A stretch of 64,000 bases of DNA from Lutraria lutraria (lineage: Eukaryota; Mollusca; Bivalvia; Venerida; Mactridae), in assembly GCA_964023205.1 (NCBI GenBank), contig OZ026835.1, forward strand, positions 5,662,414-5,726,413. Reading direction: 5' to 3'. The position numbers were made by a program, and so were the translations under genes. Below the pieces are notes generated by a model. The model saw only the letters and a program-made list of their open reading frames with translations. It was not told the DNA's origin and searched no databases. Shown in pieces: positions 49,368 through 61,740 of the stretch (position 1 is the first letter of the stretch; each line of letters starts with the position of its first letter).

Positions 49368-50007
49368 TTATATTCAGAAAGAAAATTCCATTAAAGTTAT
49401 TACTATTAACAACATTGAAATAAAACAGTCACTGTTTGCGGATGATGCCACATTTATGAATAATGGCTCTAAACAATCCTTTGAAAAATTAGTAGATGTT
49501 ATTTCAAATTTGGAATGTGTCTCAGGACTTCATACTAATAAAACAAATGTGTTAAGAATAGGTTCTTTGAAAAGCACTCGCATAATGTACAGTCAAGATA
49601 AACAATTTAAATGGACATCTGACTCAGCTTAAACACTTGGCATAATATTTACAAATGATAAAGAACAAAATCTTAAACTAAATTTATACCTAAATTGAAA
49701 GTTTCAATAACTGTTTAAATCAATGACAACATAGGAAATTAACATTATTAGGAAAAGTTACTGTCTTGAAAACATTTGCATTTCCCAAATTTATCTACCC
49801 ATTAACTGATCTATCAAACCCATCTAAAGAAATTATACAAAATAAAACCACACAGATGTTTAATTTTTTTGGAATAACAAACCTGATAAGATTAAAAGAG
49901 ATACGCTTGTGTTAGATTATACATTAGGAGGAATACGAATGGTCAACTTGAACAATTTTTTTAATGCTCTTAAGGGATGCTGGATAAGACGATTAATAGA
50001 TAAGACC
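49368..50007 (+). pseudogene. L1/Tx1-type LINE reverse transcriptase fragment
   Basis: Reads IKQSLFADDATFMNNGSKQS, FEKLVDVISNLECVSGLHTN, then KLTLLGKVTVLKTFAFPKFI, then PDKIKRDTLVLDYTLGGIRM with several stops. These are RT motif C (FADD) through the thumb region of L1/Tx1-clade elements. It interrupts the duplicated block just before the decayed exon 1. Confidence 0.75.
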
Positions 50008-50028
50008 AATCAGAAACTCGCTGACTCA

Positions 50029-50166
50029 AGATGAAGTTTGACGATATAACAAAGTTATTGGGGGGAGTTTGGAACATATAAAAAATTGCTGTACTTATTT
50101 GAGTGCGTAACTGGATTTTTGTGCTGGCTCGCAAATGCTGTCACCGATGTTTACTCTAGCTATCTG
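50029..50166 (+). pseudogene. Decayed SLC22 exon 1 copy
   Basis: Begins ATGAAGTTTGACGATATAAC and keeps the same upstream 20 bases and the ACCACAG|GTAAGTCATT donor. An extra G in the GGGGGG run near 50057 and several changes (CAG to AAA, TGTATG to GAGTGCG) break the frame and introduce stops. No exon 2 follows before gene B. Confidence 0.85.
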
Positions 50167-50346
50167 ACCACAGGTAAGTCATTTTGAAATTGTCGTTTCA
50201 TTATTTTAACTTTAACACGTTCATAATGACCTGTTTTTATCGGAAGTGAAAATCTGCTTTTCTTATCACTGTGAATGTATTAGTTGTACATTCTAGATAC
50301 ATAAAATAATAAGGGTTAAACATATTTTAAATAAATTTGTTTATCT

Positions 50347-50871
50347 TTAAAGGGGCATGCCCTGGAACTGAAGCGTCTCAAATAACAATCAAATTGGTAT
50401 CATTTTAATGCCTAAATCAATTAATGAAAGCCCTGTAAAATATTTACAAAACATCCCGCTAGTTCACTCAAAATACACATTTCAAGATTTACAAAACCTG
50501 CCGATTTCGGCCTCAGAAATTATTCATCATTTTCACAACTCGACCCTTTCGGTATCTGTCAAAACCGAAATTATCGCGGAAAAAATGTCAACAAACTGAA
50601 ATGGTAAGTATTTCTCATGTTATGTTCACTTGAAAGGCAGCGCACATGCTCAGTTAAACTCTCAGACGTATTGGAAATATCGTTGTCGTCAATAAAAGGC
50701 TGTAAGCCTTTTATTCAAACCGACATACAAATACCGACGTGCGCGTTATAGGGTCATTTTTGAGCGGACATTCTTCTTTGACTTTTCGGTAATAATTGGT
50801 TTTACAAATGACAAACGCATTTTTGGTGTACGAAAAAAAAGACACAGCAGTTCCTGGGCCTGCCCCTTTAA
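50347..50871. mobile_element. MITE with TTAAAGGGGCA ends
   Basis: About 0.52 kb between TTAAAGGGGCATGCCCTGGA and CAGTTCCTGGGCCTGCCCC with TTTAA. Gene A's copy is uninterrupted here (TTTGTTTATAATGTACATG near 9100), which verifies the insertion. The 63-codon frame inside has no recognisable motif. Confidence 0.8.
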
Positions 50872-52257
50872 TGTATATACTGTATGTAATTGCAAAAGGC
50901 GAAACATTGGTATTGAATCCATAAAAAGATAATCATAATATTCCGTTAAAGTGCATCTATTCAAGAGAATTTCATCCAGACGGGTTTATTAATACGTGGG
51001 GCATGCACTAGTTCACAGGTTTATTCTAAAAAAGAAGATATTTATACTAGTGTGAAGCAAAGTATAATTGCCACGAACACGTTTAATTCGAAACTGATAC
51101 AGTTTAGGGTGCGTTTTACCTTATGTTTATCTAATATCTTATATCTATGAAGCTATCACGAAAATAATAATGTTATACTGCGACTCATTTTATGAAAAGT
51201 TTTCAAAATTGATAACGAGACCAACCTTTGGGGTTCCTAAATGATTTGAACAATTATTGTTGTCTGTCTTTGCACATATTTTCAAATATTCTCCAGTGTA
51301 TATAACCTTACAAAGAGCTCGTTATAAGCATAACGATATGAACAAATGTAGTCCAAGTCGAATTTAAGAAAAATGATCCGAAAATAAGCGTATGACGAGT
51401 TGAAAGTGCATAATTAATCATTGTCAGCGATGTGCACGCAGTCGCACCTTCTAATTGAGCAATTGCGTGACCTTCACTAACTTATAAGTAGATCTAACCA
51501 CATCGAACTTTTCTTTAGATTTAAAAACTTAAACTTTCATCAGCCCGTCGCGATTTGATCTGTCATACATATACCGAATGAAGGATTTAAACTTTTGGTC
51601 GCATCTCATAAAACGTAGCTGGCGAACGTATACTTTGACATTGGTAATTTTTCAACAAAAGCTAACAGTATTTTCGAAACGATATCGTCGCAATTTTGCA
51701 TTTCAACGTATATTGAAAATTTCCGTCCATCTATTAGCATACTCACTCGTACATATTGCTCAGCTTCATTAGTTGTAATTCTTAAGTAGTTTATATGATA
51801 TTATAAAGACTAAGAAAGACTGTGCTGAACATCCAGTATGTAAATCATTAAATATGATTATTTAAATGCTCATTTACAACATAATATCTCCCCGCCCGCG
51901 TACGATGTTTATGTTAGTAATATCGTAAATGATGTATTTCTTATATTGGCATCGTTGATTTAGCAAATAAAATCAATATCAAAGACATGTTTAACTTTTC
52001 ATCAAATAAAATTTAGAAAAAGAAAACAAACTCAAGGCAATTTGTCACAAAATACTTAGAACTGTCGAATCTTTTACACAATGTAGCCCAAAATAGCATT
52101 AAGAACTTTGAAGGGAGGTAGACAAACTGCTAATGGATGTTACGCAACATTTTTTCCATGAATGAATACAACTTCTTTAACATAAATCCTTTTTAAATTG
52201 ATGAGTCGTCGGATATCTTAACTGAAACATTAGCTTTGTATAACAGTCAAGAACCAC

Positions 52258-52590
52258 TAGGCGATTGTTCTTGGTGAGCTCACTGTACCATGGGAAGAGC
52301 GAATGGAAGAAGCGTACCAACTAAAGAAGACGAAATACCAGGACTTAGCAGAAGTGTGTCTGAGAAAAGGGTGGAATACTTTGGTGTACCCGATGGATGT
52401 TGGGTGCAGAGGCTTCTTATCCAACTCAATGTGGAAACTGTTCGGCGACCTTTGAATCAAAGGAAAAGCCCGGAAGACCACAATCCAATTTACTGGGACA
52501 GTTTCAGACAGGGGGTCCAGTTGGCTCTGGCTACGTCTTCATTAACCAACTTGGCAGCTATCATAGACTGGGTAGTTACTGATCATCGCT
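52258..52590 (+). pseudogene. Retroelement polyprotein fragment, second copy
   Basis: Duplicate of 15208-15516 with frameshifts: [20 protein letters not shown] is still readable, then the frame drifts. A second frame gives the C-terminal part. It is at the same relative position as in gene A's intron, so it was present before this duplication. Confidence 0.6.
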
Positions 52591-53059
52591 AGCTGCCCCG
52601 CCACCCCGAGGATGGTCAGCGCAGTTGTATTTCAATACCAGGTACTCTGTGATGTACATTCCCTGGTATTACTCATCATTACCTACTTAGCATATTAAAC
52701 GATAGATGTGAGTAATGAGTTGCACTTTATCGGATGTAAAATTATACACCAGACAAACTTATATCATTCATTGACAAACGATATCAAATACCAATGTGTC
52801 CTATTAATTGCCATCTAGCCTTGAGTTAATGCTAAAATGAATGAGTTATATAATTTTTGTCACTCGATGATATGGTAGATTAATAAGGCTATAAAGACCA
52901 AACACATATGAATGGATATTATACATATAATACTATGTAAACAACATTTAGTCAAGATCTATATTCTGATTGAAAAAAACCTCAATGGCAGTATTGTGCT
53001 GGTGAATAATTCAAGACTGAATACCTGTTAAAATTAAAACAATCATAAAAATCACAGTT

Positions 53060-53448
53060 TTCAAGATTACAAATTATGTAATTTTCTGGCAGCTTCTTGT
53101 CGATATTTGTTTTGAGTGATACAGTTCATGCCAAGGTACAGGGCACAATGGTAAATCACATTGTTTGCACTTATACCCGGTTTGTTTCCTTCTTCACCCA
53201 GGGGTAGTCCTAGAAATACAGACTGTACAGTCTGGCCTAAATGTTTAGTCATTATACTCCCATACAATATGACGTTCCGTCAATTGTGAATCAGCATCAT
53301 TAGAATATCCATCCAAAACCAAAAGGTTTTCAATTTCTTTCTCCCTGAACTGCTTAGTGGACATTTTGTTATTGCCATCATCCCTGTACACAATGTATGC
53401 ATTGGTCAATGCTACTTCTCGCAGCCTAATGTCCGCATTAATAATCAT
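53060..53448 (-). pseudogene. piggyBac transposase-derived fragment, copy 2
   Basis: The - strand reads [35 protein letters not shown], ending EYND and a stop at 53245. Just beyond, in another frame, GYKCKQCDLPLCPVPWHELY and H resemble the cysteine-rich C-terminal domain of PGBD proteins. More complete than the copy at 23078. Confidence 0.65.
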
Positions 53449-53475
53449 CGGTGGAATAAAGAATGACTCTAGGTA

Positions 53476-53934
53476 AAAATGTCTTCAACTAAGTTGTCCA
53501 GAAAGTATGTGCCGTGCTATCATGATCGATGGTGCAAAAAGTACAATTGTCTCATAAATGTTTTAAATGTTTTACATGGTGAATGGAATACAAGTAACAG
53601 AGACAAAAAGATATGTATGCTAATATTTTGCATTCTAAATATTACCATAAAACATTCAATATTTCGTCCACCAAGCGGCTGGACCAATTCTTTCTACATT
53701 GTTTTGCGCTCTTTTTTGACATTCTATATTAGGCCTGAAAATAGCCATGCTTACGGTGACCTGAACGACCCTAAAATTTCTAAAATCCAAAGTACGATGA
53801 TACTTAGTGGTACATTGTACCACGTATTTTCGTAAAAGGTGTTCTGAAGAAATATAAGAAAGGATTTCGACTCGTCTACCCTATTGATGACGTCACGTCA
53901 CCTAAAACAAACCATTTTGTTCCAGCCTTTCGTC
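53476..53934. other. Spacer between duplicated blocks
   Basis: Holds a 118-codon frame (53479-53835) with no recognised domain and no signal of selection that can be judged by eye. Treated as non-coding. Confidence 0.35.
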
Positions 53935-54494
53935 GTTATATCCCGAAATTAACACCAATTAAATTTTGCACACTATAAAAATGTTTACTGTTTATTAACA
54001 TCGCAACAATTCAAAGTCCTTTTAAATGACACTTTGGTCAGTAAAATATGACAATTCTGCCCATTTCTACTGTTTTATAATACGATGACTAAATACCGTC
54101 AACAAAAAAGGACTTTTACAGCTTGGCTAAGTAGACGTTACTCTGTTATGCAAATGAATACAAATTATGTGTGCATATGTTTTGCGTTAATAAATAATTC
54201 AATTCTTGTTTACTTTAATCCGTTTAAAATACGTTACCCCCCACGTGTGCGTGTATATATATAAGTCGATTTGATGTAGCAATACTATTAAATCGCTTGC
54301 GACCATCACACTACCGGGTGTTTATCTGTAATGCTGTGATAAATATTGAATAAACCGCGGACAATTCAGTAGACCAGAAACTGAATATCGATTAAACAGT
54401 TGCTTCATATAGGACAAATACATCTTTCTTAATTGTAAAAAAGGTATTTGAGTCACTATATCTGTGTCTTGTAAAGGCGAAACTCGGATTCAAG
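53935..54494 (+). promoter_or_regulatory. Upstream region of SLC22 gene B
   Basis: Diverged relative of 8340-8715 (shared AACTGTTTA, TTTCTACTGTTTTATA, CAAATGAATACAAA, CAGTAGACC..GAACTGAATATCGA patterns). Has an extra segment 54196-54370 containing CACGTG (54242-54247) and TATATATATAAG (54253-54264). Whether these act as promoter elements is inference. Confidence 0.45.
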
Positions 54495-54637
54495 ATGAAG
54501 TTTGACGATATAACAAAGTTATTGGGAGAGTTTGGAAAATATCAGAAATTGCTGTACTTATTTGTATGCTTCTCTGCAATTTTTGCTAGCATGCAAATGT
54601 TCTCATCCGTGTTTACTCTTGCTATACCTGACCACAG
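54495..54637 (+). CDS. SLC22 gene B, exon 1 (gene continues beyond window)
   Basis: ATG start, 143 nt, donor CACAG|GTGAGT, same length and phase as gene A exon 1. Encodes [20 protein letters not shown], helix 1 and VFTLAIPDH, with six or so substitutions relative to gene A (for example [10 protein letters not shown] to SAIFASMQMF). Frame, start and splice site are intact, so it is probably a live paralogue. No exon 2 (TACDEW-type) appears up to 64000, compatible with a long first intron as in gene A. Confidence 0.85.
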
Positions 54638-55589
54638 GTGAGTCATTATTGTCATTTCATTATATTAATTTGATTTCTTTATTACCGCTAATGCACAAGA
54701 TGCAATGTGTTTTGCCTTGAATACAGACATGTTAATTAGCTATGAAGACAATCATTTTACATATATTTATGAAGAACTAGATTTCCGGTCTTTGTATATC
54801 TTTTAAAATTTGTTTATACGCGTACATTTGTAAAAACGAAAGTATTGGTCGTGCATCTATAAAAAACGATGTTATAATATTCTATTAAAGAGTAGACTTA
54901 AATCCAATCAAAAGAATTTCACTCAGACATGTTTACTGATACGTGGGTCATTTCGTGTATTATTAGAATGTCCCCTGTTCAGTGAATTATGAAAACATAT
55001 GAATAGATGTTTTAAACAAAATGAAAGTATTATCAGAAATTGATCCATGTTTATTTTTAAAATTCTTATGTGGGTTGCTCTAAATACTGATGTGATATTT
55101 GATTTTAACTAACATTATCAAACCTTGTATTGTGTTTACCCTATTCTGTTCTTTACCTTTTGTATGATGAACAGTTTGAACAGTTTTATTTTCAATAAAC
55201 CAGAAGGTCATAGACCCAAGTTGGACAAATTTACAAAATCATACATGCATGCATGGCGGTTGTTATAAAGCAATTCAACAAATGCAGTTAATAAGGACTA
55301 ATTTAGTATCGGCTACTTAATCGGAAAGATATGAACATATAATATGGCTGTATTTATACTAAACATAATCAAATAATAAAATTCTTGTCTAATCCGATGA
55401 TAAGCATGATGATTTATTTCGTTTTACTACTGATAATCTGATAAATTTGGTGTTGATTTTTAACAAGCCGAAAATTTATAAAATGATCGTCCACATAATT
55501 ATGGAGTTTTTAACAATTAAACAAGAACATATTTACACTTACAATCATTAAGGGTGCAAGCTAAATACAGTATTACATAATTATATAAA

Positions 55590-55810
55590 TAATTGTTGTA
55601 CATAATAATATGTAATACAAAACGAATATATGCATATATACATAATTAAATGTACTACAAAACGAATATATTACAAGAAGGATGTATATAGTTATATGTA
55701 TTACAAAAAAGATGAAGTAAAGTTACGTGTATATACCCTATATCCATAGGTATCTTAAGCATATCAATGTATCGATGTACATAATTTCATGTATTACAAA
55801 AACAAATATA
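55590..55810. repeat. Irregular AT-rich repeats
   Basis: Words such as ATGTATTACAAAA, AAAACGAATATA and TACATAATTA recur four or five times at uneven spacing. It may be the 3' tail of the LINE fragment beginning at 55855 on the - strand. Confidence 0.5.
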
Positions 55811-55854
55811 CTTATTTAAATAAAAAACTATTATTAATTTCTATACAATTCATG

Positions 55855-56190
55855 TGTTCTCACTGCAAAGGCTTAAAAGATGAGTTGGCATAATTTTTTT
55901 ATCAATTCTGGGTTTTCACATGTTAATAATTCTACACATTTCTGCATGTTTGGTCTACAACGATAATGTCTAGAAAGATACTGTATTCTTAATTCATTAT
56001 AAAAAATTGCATTCCAAAACAAAAAGATATTCGTCTTCTAAAATATTACAATTTGTGCACTTCCTGTCTGAAATAGGGATAGCATTTGGTCGTGCCCACC
56101 TTCCACTTTCTATATTAAGTCTATGAGATGCAACTCTCAGTCTTGTTAAAACATATTTTGGAATATTACATATATCAATATAAGGTTGTT
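55855..56190 (-). pseudogene. LINE C-terminal fragment
   Basis: The - strand reads NIPKYVLTRLRVASHRLNIE, SGRWARPNAIPISDRKCTNC, NILEDEYLFVLECNF, then QKCVELL- and KLCQLIF-like words in other frames. CTNC...LECNF is the zinc-knuckle region, and the remnant is closest in style to the one at 1-270. Confidence 0.7.
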
Positions 56191-56891
56191 ATTTAAATGA
56201 CGAAATATGCTCATATAAAGAGGCCCTACTAGAGTTTTGTATTCTACCATTCCAACATTGAACAAATTGATATGATGTACCTTGTCTGTTAGTTTCGTAT
56301 TATGATACATTGTATTGTATTAATGCATTTCCGGTGTTATGTATGCATATCAACCTTGACATGACATGTTATGTATAATCAGGGTGGAGAATCGAAATCG
56401 CGTCGTTTCCTCGATTTGTAAACAAGCGGGCGCCATTTTGTGAAATTTGAGGTAATTTTTTGCCTTTTTCGTTTTTCTTTTAAAAAGGTCGGTAAACATA
56501 TTTATACTAATTTATACTCAATTTTCCGCTTCTGATGATGTATAATACAAAAAAATCAATTTTGCTTAAAACAAAGTTATCCCGGTCTTAGAAATCGAAT
56601 CGAGCAATATTTTGCACAAATTTGACGGAAACGACACGCCTCAGAATGCAATTTCATTGTATTTTTTGCCCACATATTGGAATTATTATCGTGCGTTTGC
56701 TTAACAGAACGTACCGAATACATGGAAAACGCCTTGTGCTTAAGTCTAAGTTCTGTCGGATATATATTTGTCAAGAAAAATAAGTTTTTAAAATATGAAA
56801 AGACGCACCTCATCTCTATAATATAATCGACGCGGCTCATTGTTGCCAAAACACTTAATATAATATTTTAATGCATTTAATGATAAAATAT

Positions 56892-57342
56892 TAGTGATGT
56901 TCCGATTAATCATTTAATCAACGAATCTATGACAAACGGTTATTTACGTGACAATGACGATACACCCATTTAATAAACGAAATTTTGATTTTGTACAGAG
57001 TTGTTGTTCTTGACTATGGTGCTGCAGACCTTACACTTTGCTGAAGGGTTTGTATTTTAAATATCTAAATGATTGATTTGATAAGCTATAATGACTGGTG
57101 TAATGCTGTTCAACTTGTATTTGTAAATGCAACATAATTCTGGATCAGCGTGTTTTAATAGTAGAATTTACTTTTTATGTTATTTTACTCAAACATTAAT
57201 TTTTTCAATTTTTATTGATTTTGTGCTATTCGTTTGGTGTAACGGCTGTGAAGGCTATGCAGTCTTAACATTCTAGGTAATTTCTTATTTAATCAGTTTT
57301 AATTGATTAATCACTGACTTCTGTCCCTGATTACAATCACTA
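56892..57342. mobile_element. hAT-type MITE with perfect 8-bp target duplication
   Basis: 451 bp from TAGTGATGTTCCGATTAATC to TGATTACAATCACTA. Flanking TAAAATAT at 56884-56891 and 57343-57350 is a perfect 8-bp duplication. No ORF of note. Same family as 38430-39359. Confidence 0.9.
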
Positions 57343-58642
57343 TAAAATATGCATGCAATTCATAATATATTCATACATTTAAATCACCTTTAATAATATT
57401 ATTATTACTTGAATTCATACAAAGCGCTATATTCGGACATAGACATACGTACACAGCCACCTAAATTTGTGGATTATGAAAGCACTAAAATATAATCGAT
57501 AGGCTTGCATAGAAATTAAGTTGTATTAATAATGAAAACAATGTACTTTTTATAACCTTTCATTTTTCTTTATAATATCTTGTGAGTCGAGCATACAAAA
57601 AAAAACAAATTAATTACAGAACGTGGTCAAAGAGTATTAATTTGTATTATTTAGATACTTTTATTTTGAAATATTTATGTAAAAAAAAGACACTAAGTCA
57701 TACTAAGTGACCTTTTAAAATTATAATAATTCGAATGCAATTTTAGTACAAATAAAGTTACCTTAAATGATGCCCGTGGTAGAAACGTGCTTTTATAAAC
57801 ACTTTCAATGTTCTTCGTTATCTGTTGTTTTTTGACACAGTATTGTTTGTACATTTTATTGATGATCCGCAACGTTTAAAACATATACCTAAAACTTAAA
57901 TTAATTATACATCAAATAGAGCGGGACTATTTAAAACGGATAATCCAATTGTGTTAACAAATCACCGAAATCCCTACAACGGGCACGTGTTTCATATTGT
58001 TTATATGCGAACGATACTATTAATCGATTGAAAAATTCACACAAGTATAATTAAAACATGAATAAACTTCGATTTATTGTCGCATTCAATGCAAATCACT
58101 AAACAAGACACGATCGTTTGTTCGGCACAAGTTTCGTTTCATCTTTTGTCTTAATTTCAACTGGCATGCCGTCCAGTTACCATGATCCTAATCAGGGTGA
58201 CGATCTTTACTGATTGCAAGAAGTCAACCGTTGAAAACAGTAAGGGGTAGTTTACGTAAATTTTATATTTCACCTGTTGTTGTATATACACCTATATTGT
58301 TTTGGCAGCTGCACAGGGGCCAAACATGTTCTTTTGGATGTAATTATCAGGATGTTACAATCTATTTATGACAGGGTTTCTACCAATCAAACTAATTATA
58401 TAATGCCATAAGACCCATTCTCACTATGTCGAGCCAGACAGGGTATATTTGAGTGATCCTGATTCAGGTTGATCAATACAATAATAATGAATCTCTGTCA
58501 GGTTGATTTTACCATTAATTAGTCATGAAAACAAAACTACTTTAAGAAAAAAATGATCTCGTCCATGTCATTTGACTTTGGCGATTTGGATTTAAATGAA
58601 TTATAAGGTGATTATACATGTAGTGGCATTAACTAATTGTAC

Positions 58643-58663
58643 TTGTATATATATATATATATA
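58643..58663. repeat. (TA)n microsatellite
   Basis: About nine uninterrupted TA units. Confidence 0.85.
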
Positions 58664-59339
58664 ACGAGAAATGCTCGTGAAAATAATTAGCTTAAATTAT
58701 TCTGTAAAAAAATATGACAACATTTACTAGTGTAACGTACGAGTGTCAAAACATGTATACTGTATATTGTGTCCGGCATGCGCAGACATTTATTGAATGT
58801 CGAGCATTCGGAGTAAGTATTTTGGTATTTCGAATTTCATGTGTTTGAAATGCACTTACTATGTTTAACCTGCCAGATTACCAGATAATAAGAGAACAAT
58901 CAACAGCCTCGTCTTGATTAAGTGTCCACTTAAAATATTTATGAATTTGAACATCAAGACGAACTGTGATTAGTGAAAACTATTTAATTCATATTACCGT
59001 CACTTTAATTAGGACCGTGTCGAAGTCATTTTATTATTCATATACCACATAATTCGTTATAATTCAAAAACCCGTACATCTACAGAACCCTTATGTCAAC
59101 TAATTGTGCAGCAAAAAGCTACACAAGACCGAACCGTAACTATGTATTTATCTATGAAAAAGAATGTGTCGGGAACTGTAATAGTTGTGATAACCGGATA
59201 TTGATTTGTTTTGCCCACCAGCGATATTTACAAACGGATAACAGGTGCCCGTGACGTCACGGCGATGTTCCCTAATACGGATAATATATTTTACAATACA
59301 TCCAAAACTTAAAAACTGCGACTTATGTAAGACCAGTTT

Positions 59340-60110
59340 TCAAATAAAGATAATAGCCACACCACCTTTTAGGGTTCCTAAATTGTTTGCATATGAGTAC
59401 GATCAGCATTATCTGTATTTGCACATAATATCAAATATTCTACAGAAATATGATCTTACCAATGAGTTTATTACAAGATCAACGGTTCAAGCTACATATT
59501 CTACCAGTCCGTAAGATAAATAAACTTCAAGAAGATGTCAAATGAAAGACGATATTGGGGACAAAAAGGGACTTTATATTAAGATGATCTCATTAGCAAG
59601 TTTGAATGTGAAGAATTGTAGAAAATCGATCCGAAAATAAGTGAAAGACGTATTGGAAGTGAAGTGTTCTCTAATGGGGCTTTAACCTTAATTAACTCGA
59701 GGAATTAAGTAGAAAATGAAATGGCTAAACGTCATTAAGTTTACGCATACATTGCTACATACATTGTCATTTTCAAGTGCATAATTATTCATAGTCACAG
59801 CTGTTCAAGCAGTCACAACTTCTGATTTAGCGAATGCGTGACATTCGCAAACTCATGTAGATCGACCTTTGCTTTAAGATTTAAACATTAGTTTGATGAA
59901 AGTATATCGCCTTAAACTTTCTTTAGCTTGTCACAATTTGATCTGACACGCGTACACCGAATAAAAGATTTAAAGTTTTCGTCGCATCTCATAAAACGTA
60001 GCTGGTGAAAATACGGTGTGACATTGGCCAATTTCCAACAAAGGCTAACAGTATTTTCAAAACGAAATTGTCGGCAATCTTGCATTTCCACCACGCGTGT
60101 ATGGTAAATG
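59340..60110 (+). repeat. Third, diverged copy of the intron 1 block
   Basis: Matches 9455-9490 plus 13786-14680 (GGGTTCCTAAAT, TTTGCACATA, AAATATTCTnCAG, ATGATCTCATTAGC, GATCCGAAAATAAGTG, GAAGTGTTCTCTAAT, CATTAAGT..ACATTGCTA) without LINE-B and without the retroelement fragment that follows in copies 1 and 2. Confidence 0.7.
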
Positions 60111-61740
60111 CGTACGGACAGAAGGGTTATCATGAACACACAATTTAGGGTATGGTACACCTTGTACCGTAGTATTGAGATATTGACCTCTCTTCTAGAC
60201 TTTACATTTTTTACTATAAATAATATCTTCGTTGCGCCGTTTCACAGCGCGTGTACCGAATACATCGTCAAGTGTAATTTTTTGTCTTCTCAATTACGTG
60301 CTCTACTTTTATGCACAGCAAACACATCTTCTCTGTTCGGATATTATCCGAGATACTTATCGCCCTTAATTAAAACATTGATCTTACATACTAAATGTAT
60401 ATCAGTATATGTCAAGTTACTTTTTTGTTACTTATCCTACACAGACATGAATTAACTTAAGAGTAAGATTTAAGATCTATGTGTATTGTATCAGGCACAA
60501 GTGGTCAAGAATATATTGACCTCCTTCGGTGAAATGATCCATAAATTATTTATTATTTTAAGTGTACAGGAAGTGAGACGATCGTGTTGCATAATATTGC
60601 ATAACAACTTCTTAATTGGATACTTGATTTTATTAACGCCTGTATTATAATTGAGACCGTGATATAATTATTCAGGTCCATTGATTATCAACTATTATGG
60701 CTGTGGCGAGAATCCGAGTAGTCGGATATTCACGAATTAAATTGAAGAATCGAGTATGAATAATTGTCATTAGTAAGGTTCGTGGTTCGAGATCTTGTTT
60801 TTAACACATTAAAAGTGTATTCTTTGTACTTAGAAATCCCTTTTCCCTGAATAAATATTGTCTCATGATGGACTACTTTATTTACCAAGATGTCCAATCG
60901 GTCCTTTAAAAAGTGATGCTGGTAAATCAATTAACTGGAAGGGAGTACATATACATTTAAGCCATAGAACAATTTATATTTGTTTACTTCATTATTCCCA
61001 AAAATAAATTAGGTATCGTCAGGACTGCAATTTTGAAATTTTAGATGGGTTACTTGATAACAAAAGATTCGTGATTCGATTCGTGGATCGTAATGCCTGA
61101 TTCGTGGATTGGATCGGATCGCCACTTACCCAACCATCCACAGTCCTATTAATTAATCTCAATAAAATACCAGCTGGCAAATATTTTGATAGATGAATTT
61201 CTGTGTTTTGTTTTGGTAGTTAATGAGATTCCAAACAGCCTCCATTTCACAATATTTAAAACACATTTTAATCAAATGATGGAACATTTACTAAAACTTG
61301 TTAATTACCATCTCAAAGCGGAGACATGCCTGATGTATTGTTGGAGACATCTGTCGAACCATTGCTGAACAAATTTCGGACAAAAGGCTGGGAACTCTCT
61401 CCTAAATTTCGGTTTTGTGATCACTATCTCATGAACGCTTCTAATCAAAGGATCATGTCATATGAAAATCGTATGGGCCATTTTTAGATTCAGTTGAGAT
61501 TCTTTCTACAAAGTTTTAATTGCTGATTTTGTATAAGACACAATTACACGCTCGGTCCTTAAGGTCGGATGCATAATATGTGATATGACACTGGTACAAA
61601 TTGTTCAGGATTGTGTTGTCCTATAAATTTTTGTATACAGAAATATGTCCCAAACATTTTAGAACTTCATTTTTGTTTAAAAGTAGATCTACGCATATAA
61701 ATGTTGTTTCGATAAATTCATTGAGCTGAGTGCTAGTTAT

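Larger units (their letters stand above)
48463..53475 (+). repeat. Segmental duplication, decayed second copy of the gene A 5' region
   Basis: Collinear with gene A: 48463-49366 matches 630-1133 plus 8090-8395; 50008-51260 matches 8695-9490; 51262-53040 matches 13786-15960; 53220-53475 matches 23078-23320. Later additions here are an L1/Tx1 piece (49368-50007) and a MITE (50347-50871). Transporter exons 2-10 do not follow, so this is a partial tandem duplicate. Confidence 0.8.

Noticed and set aside
53479..53835. 118-codon ORF starting MSSTKLSRKY
   Set aside because: No recognisable domain, no homologue in the other duplicate blocks, composition like the surrounding DNA.
60108..60455. 115-codon ORF
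   Set aside because: No motif; overlaps the end of the diverged intron block and resembles random AT-rich translation.
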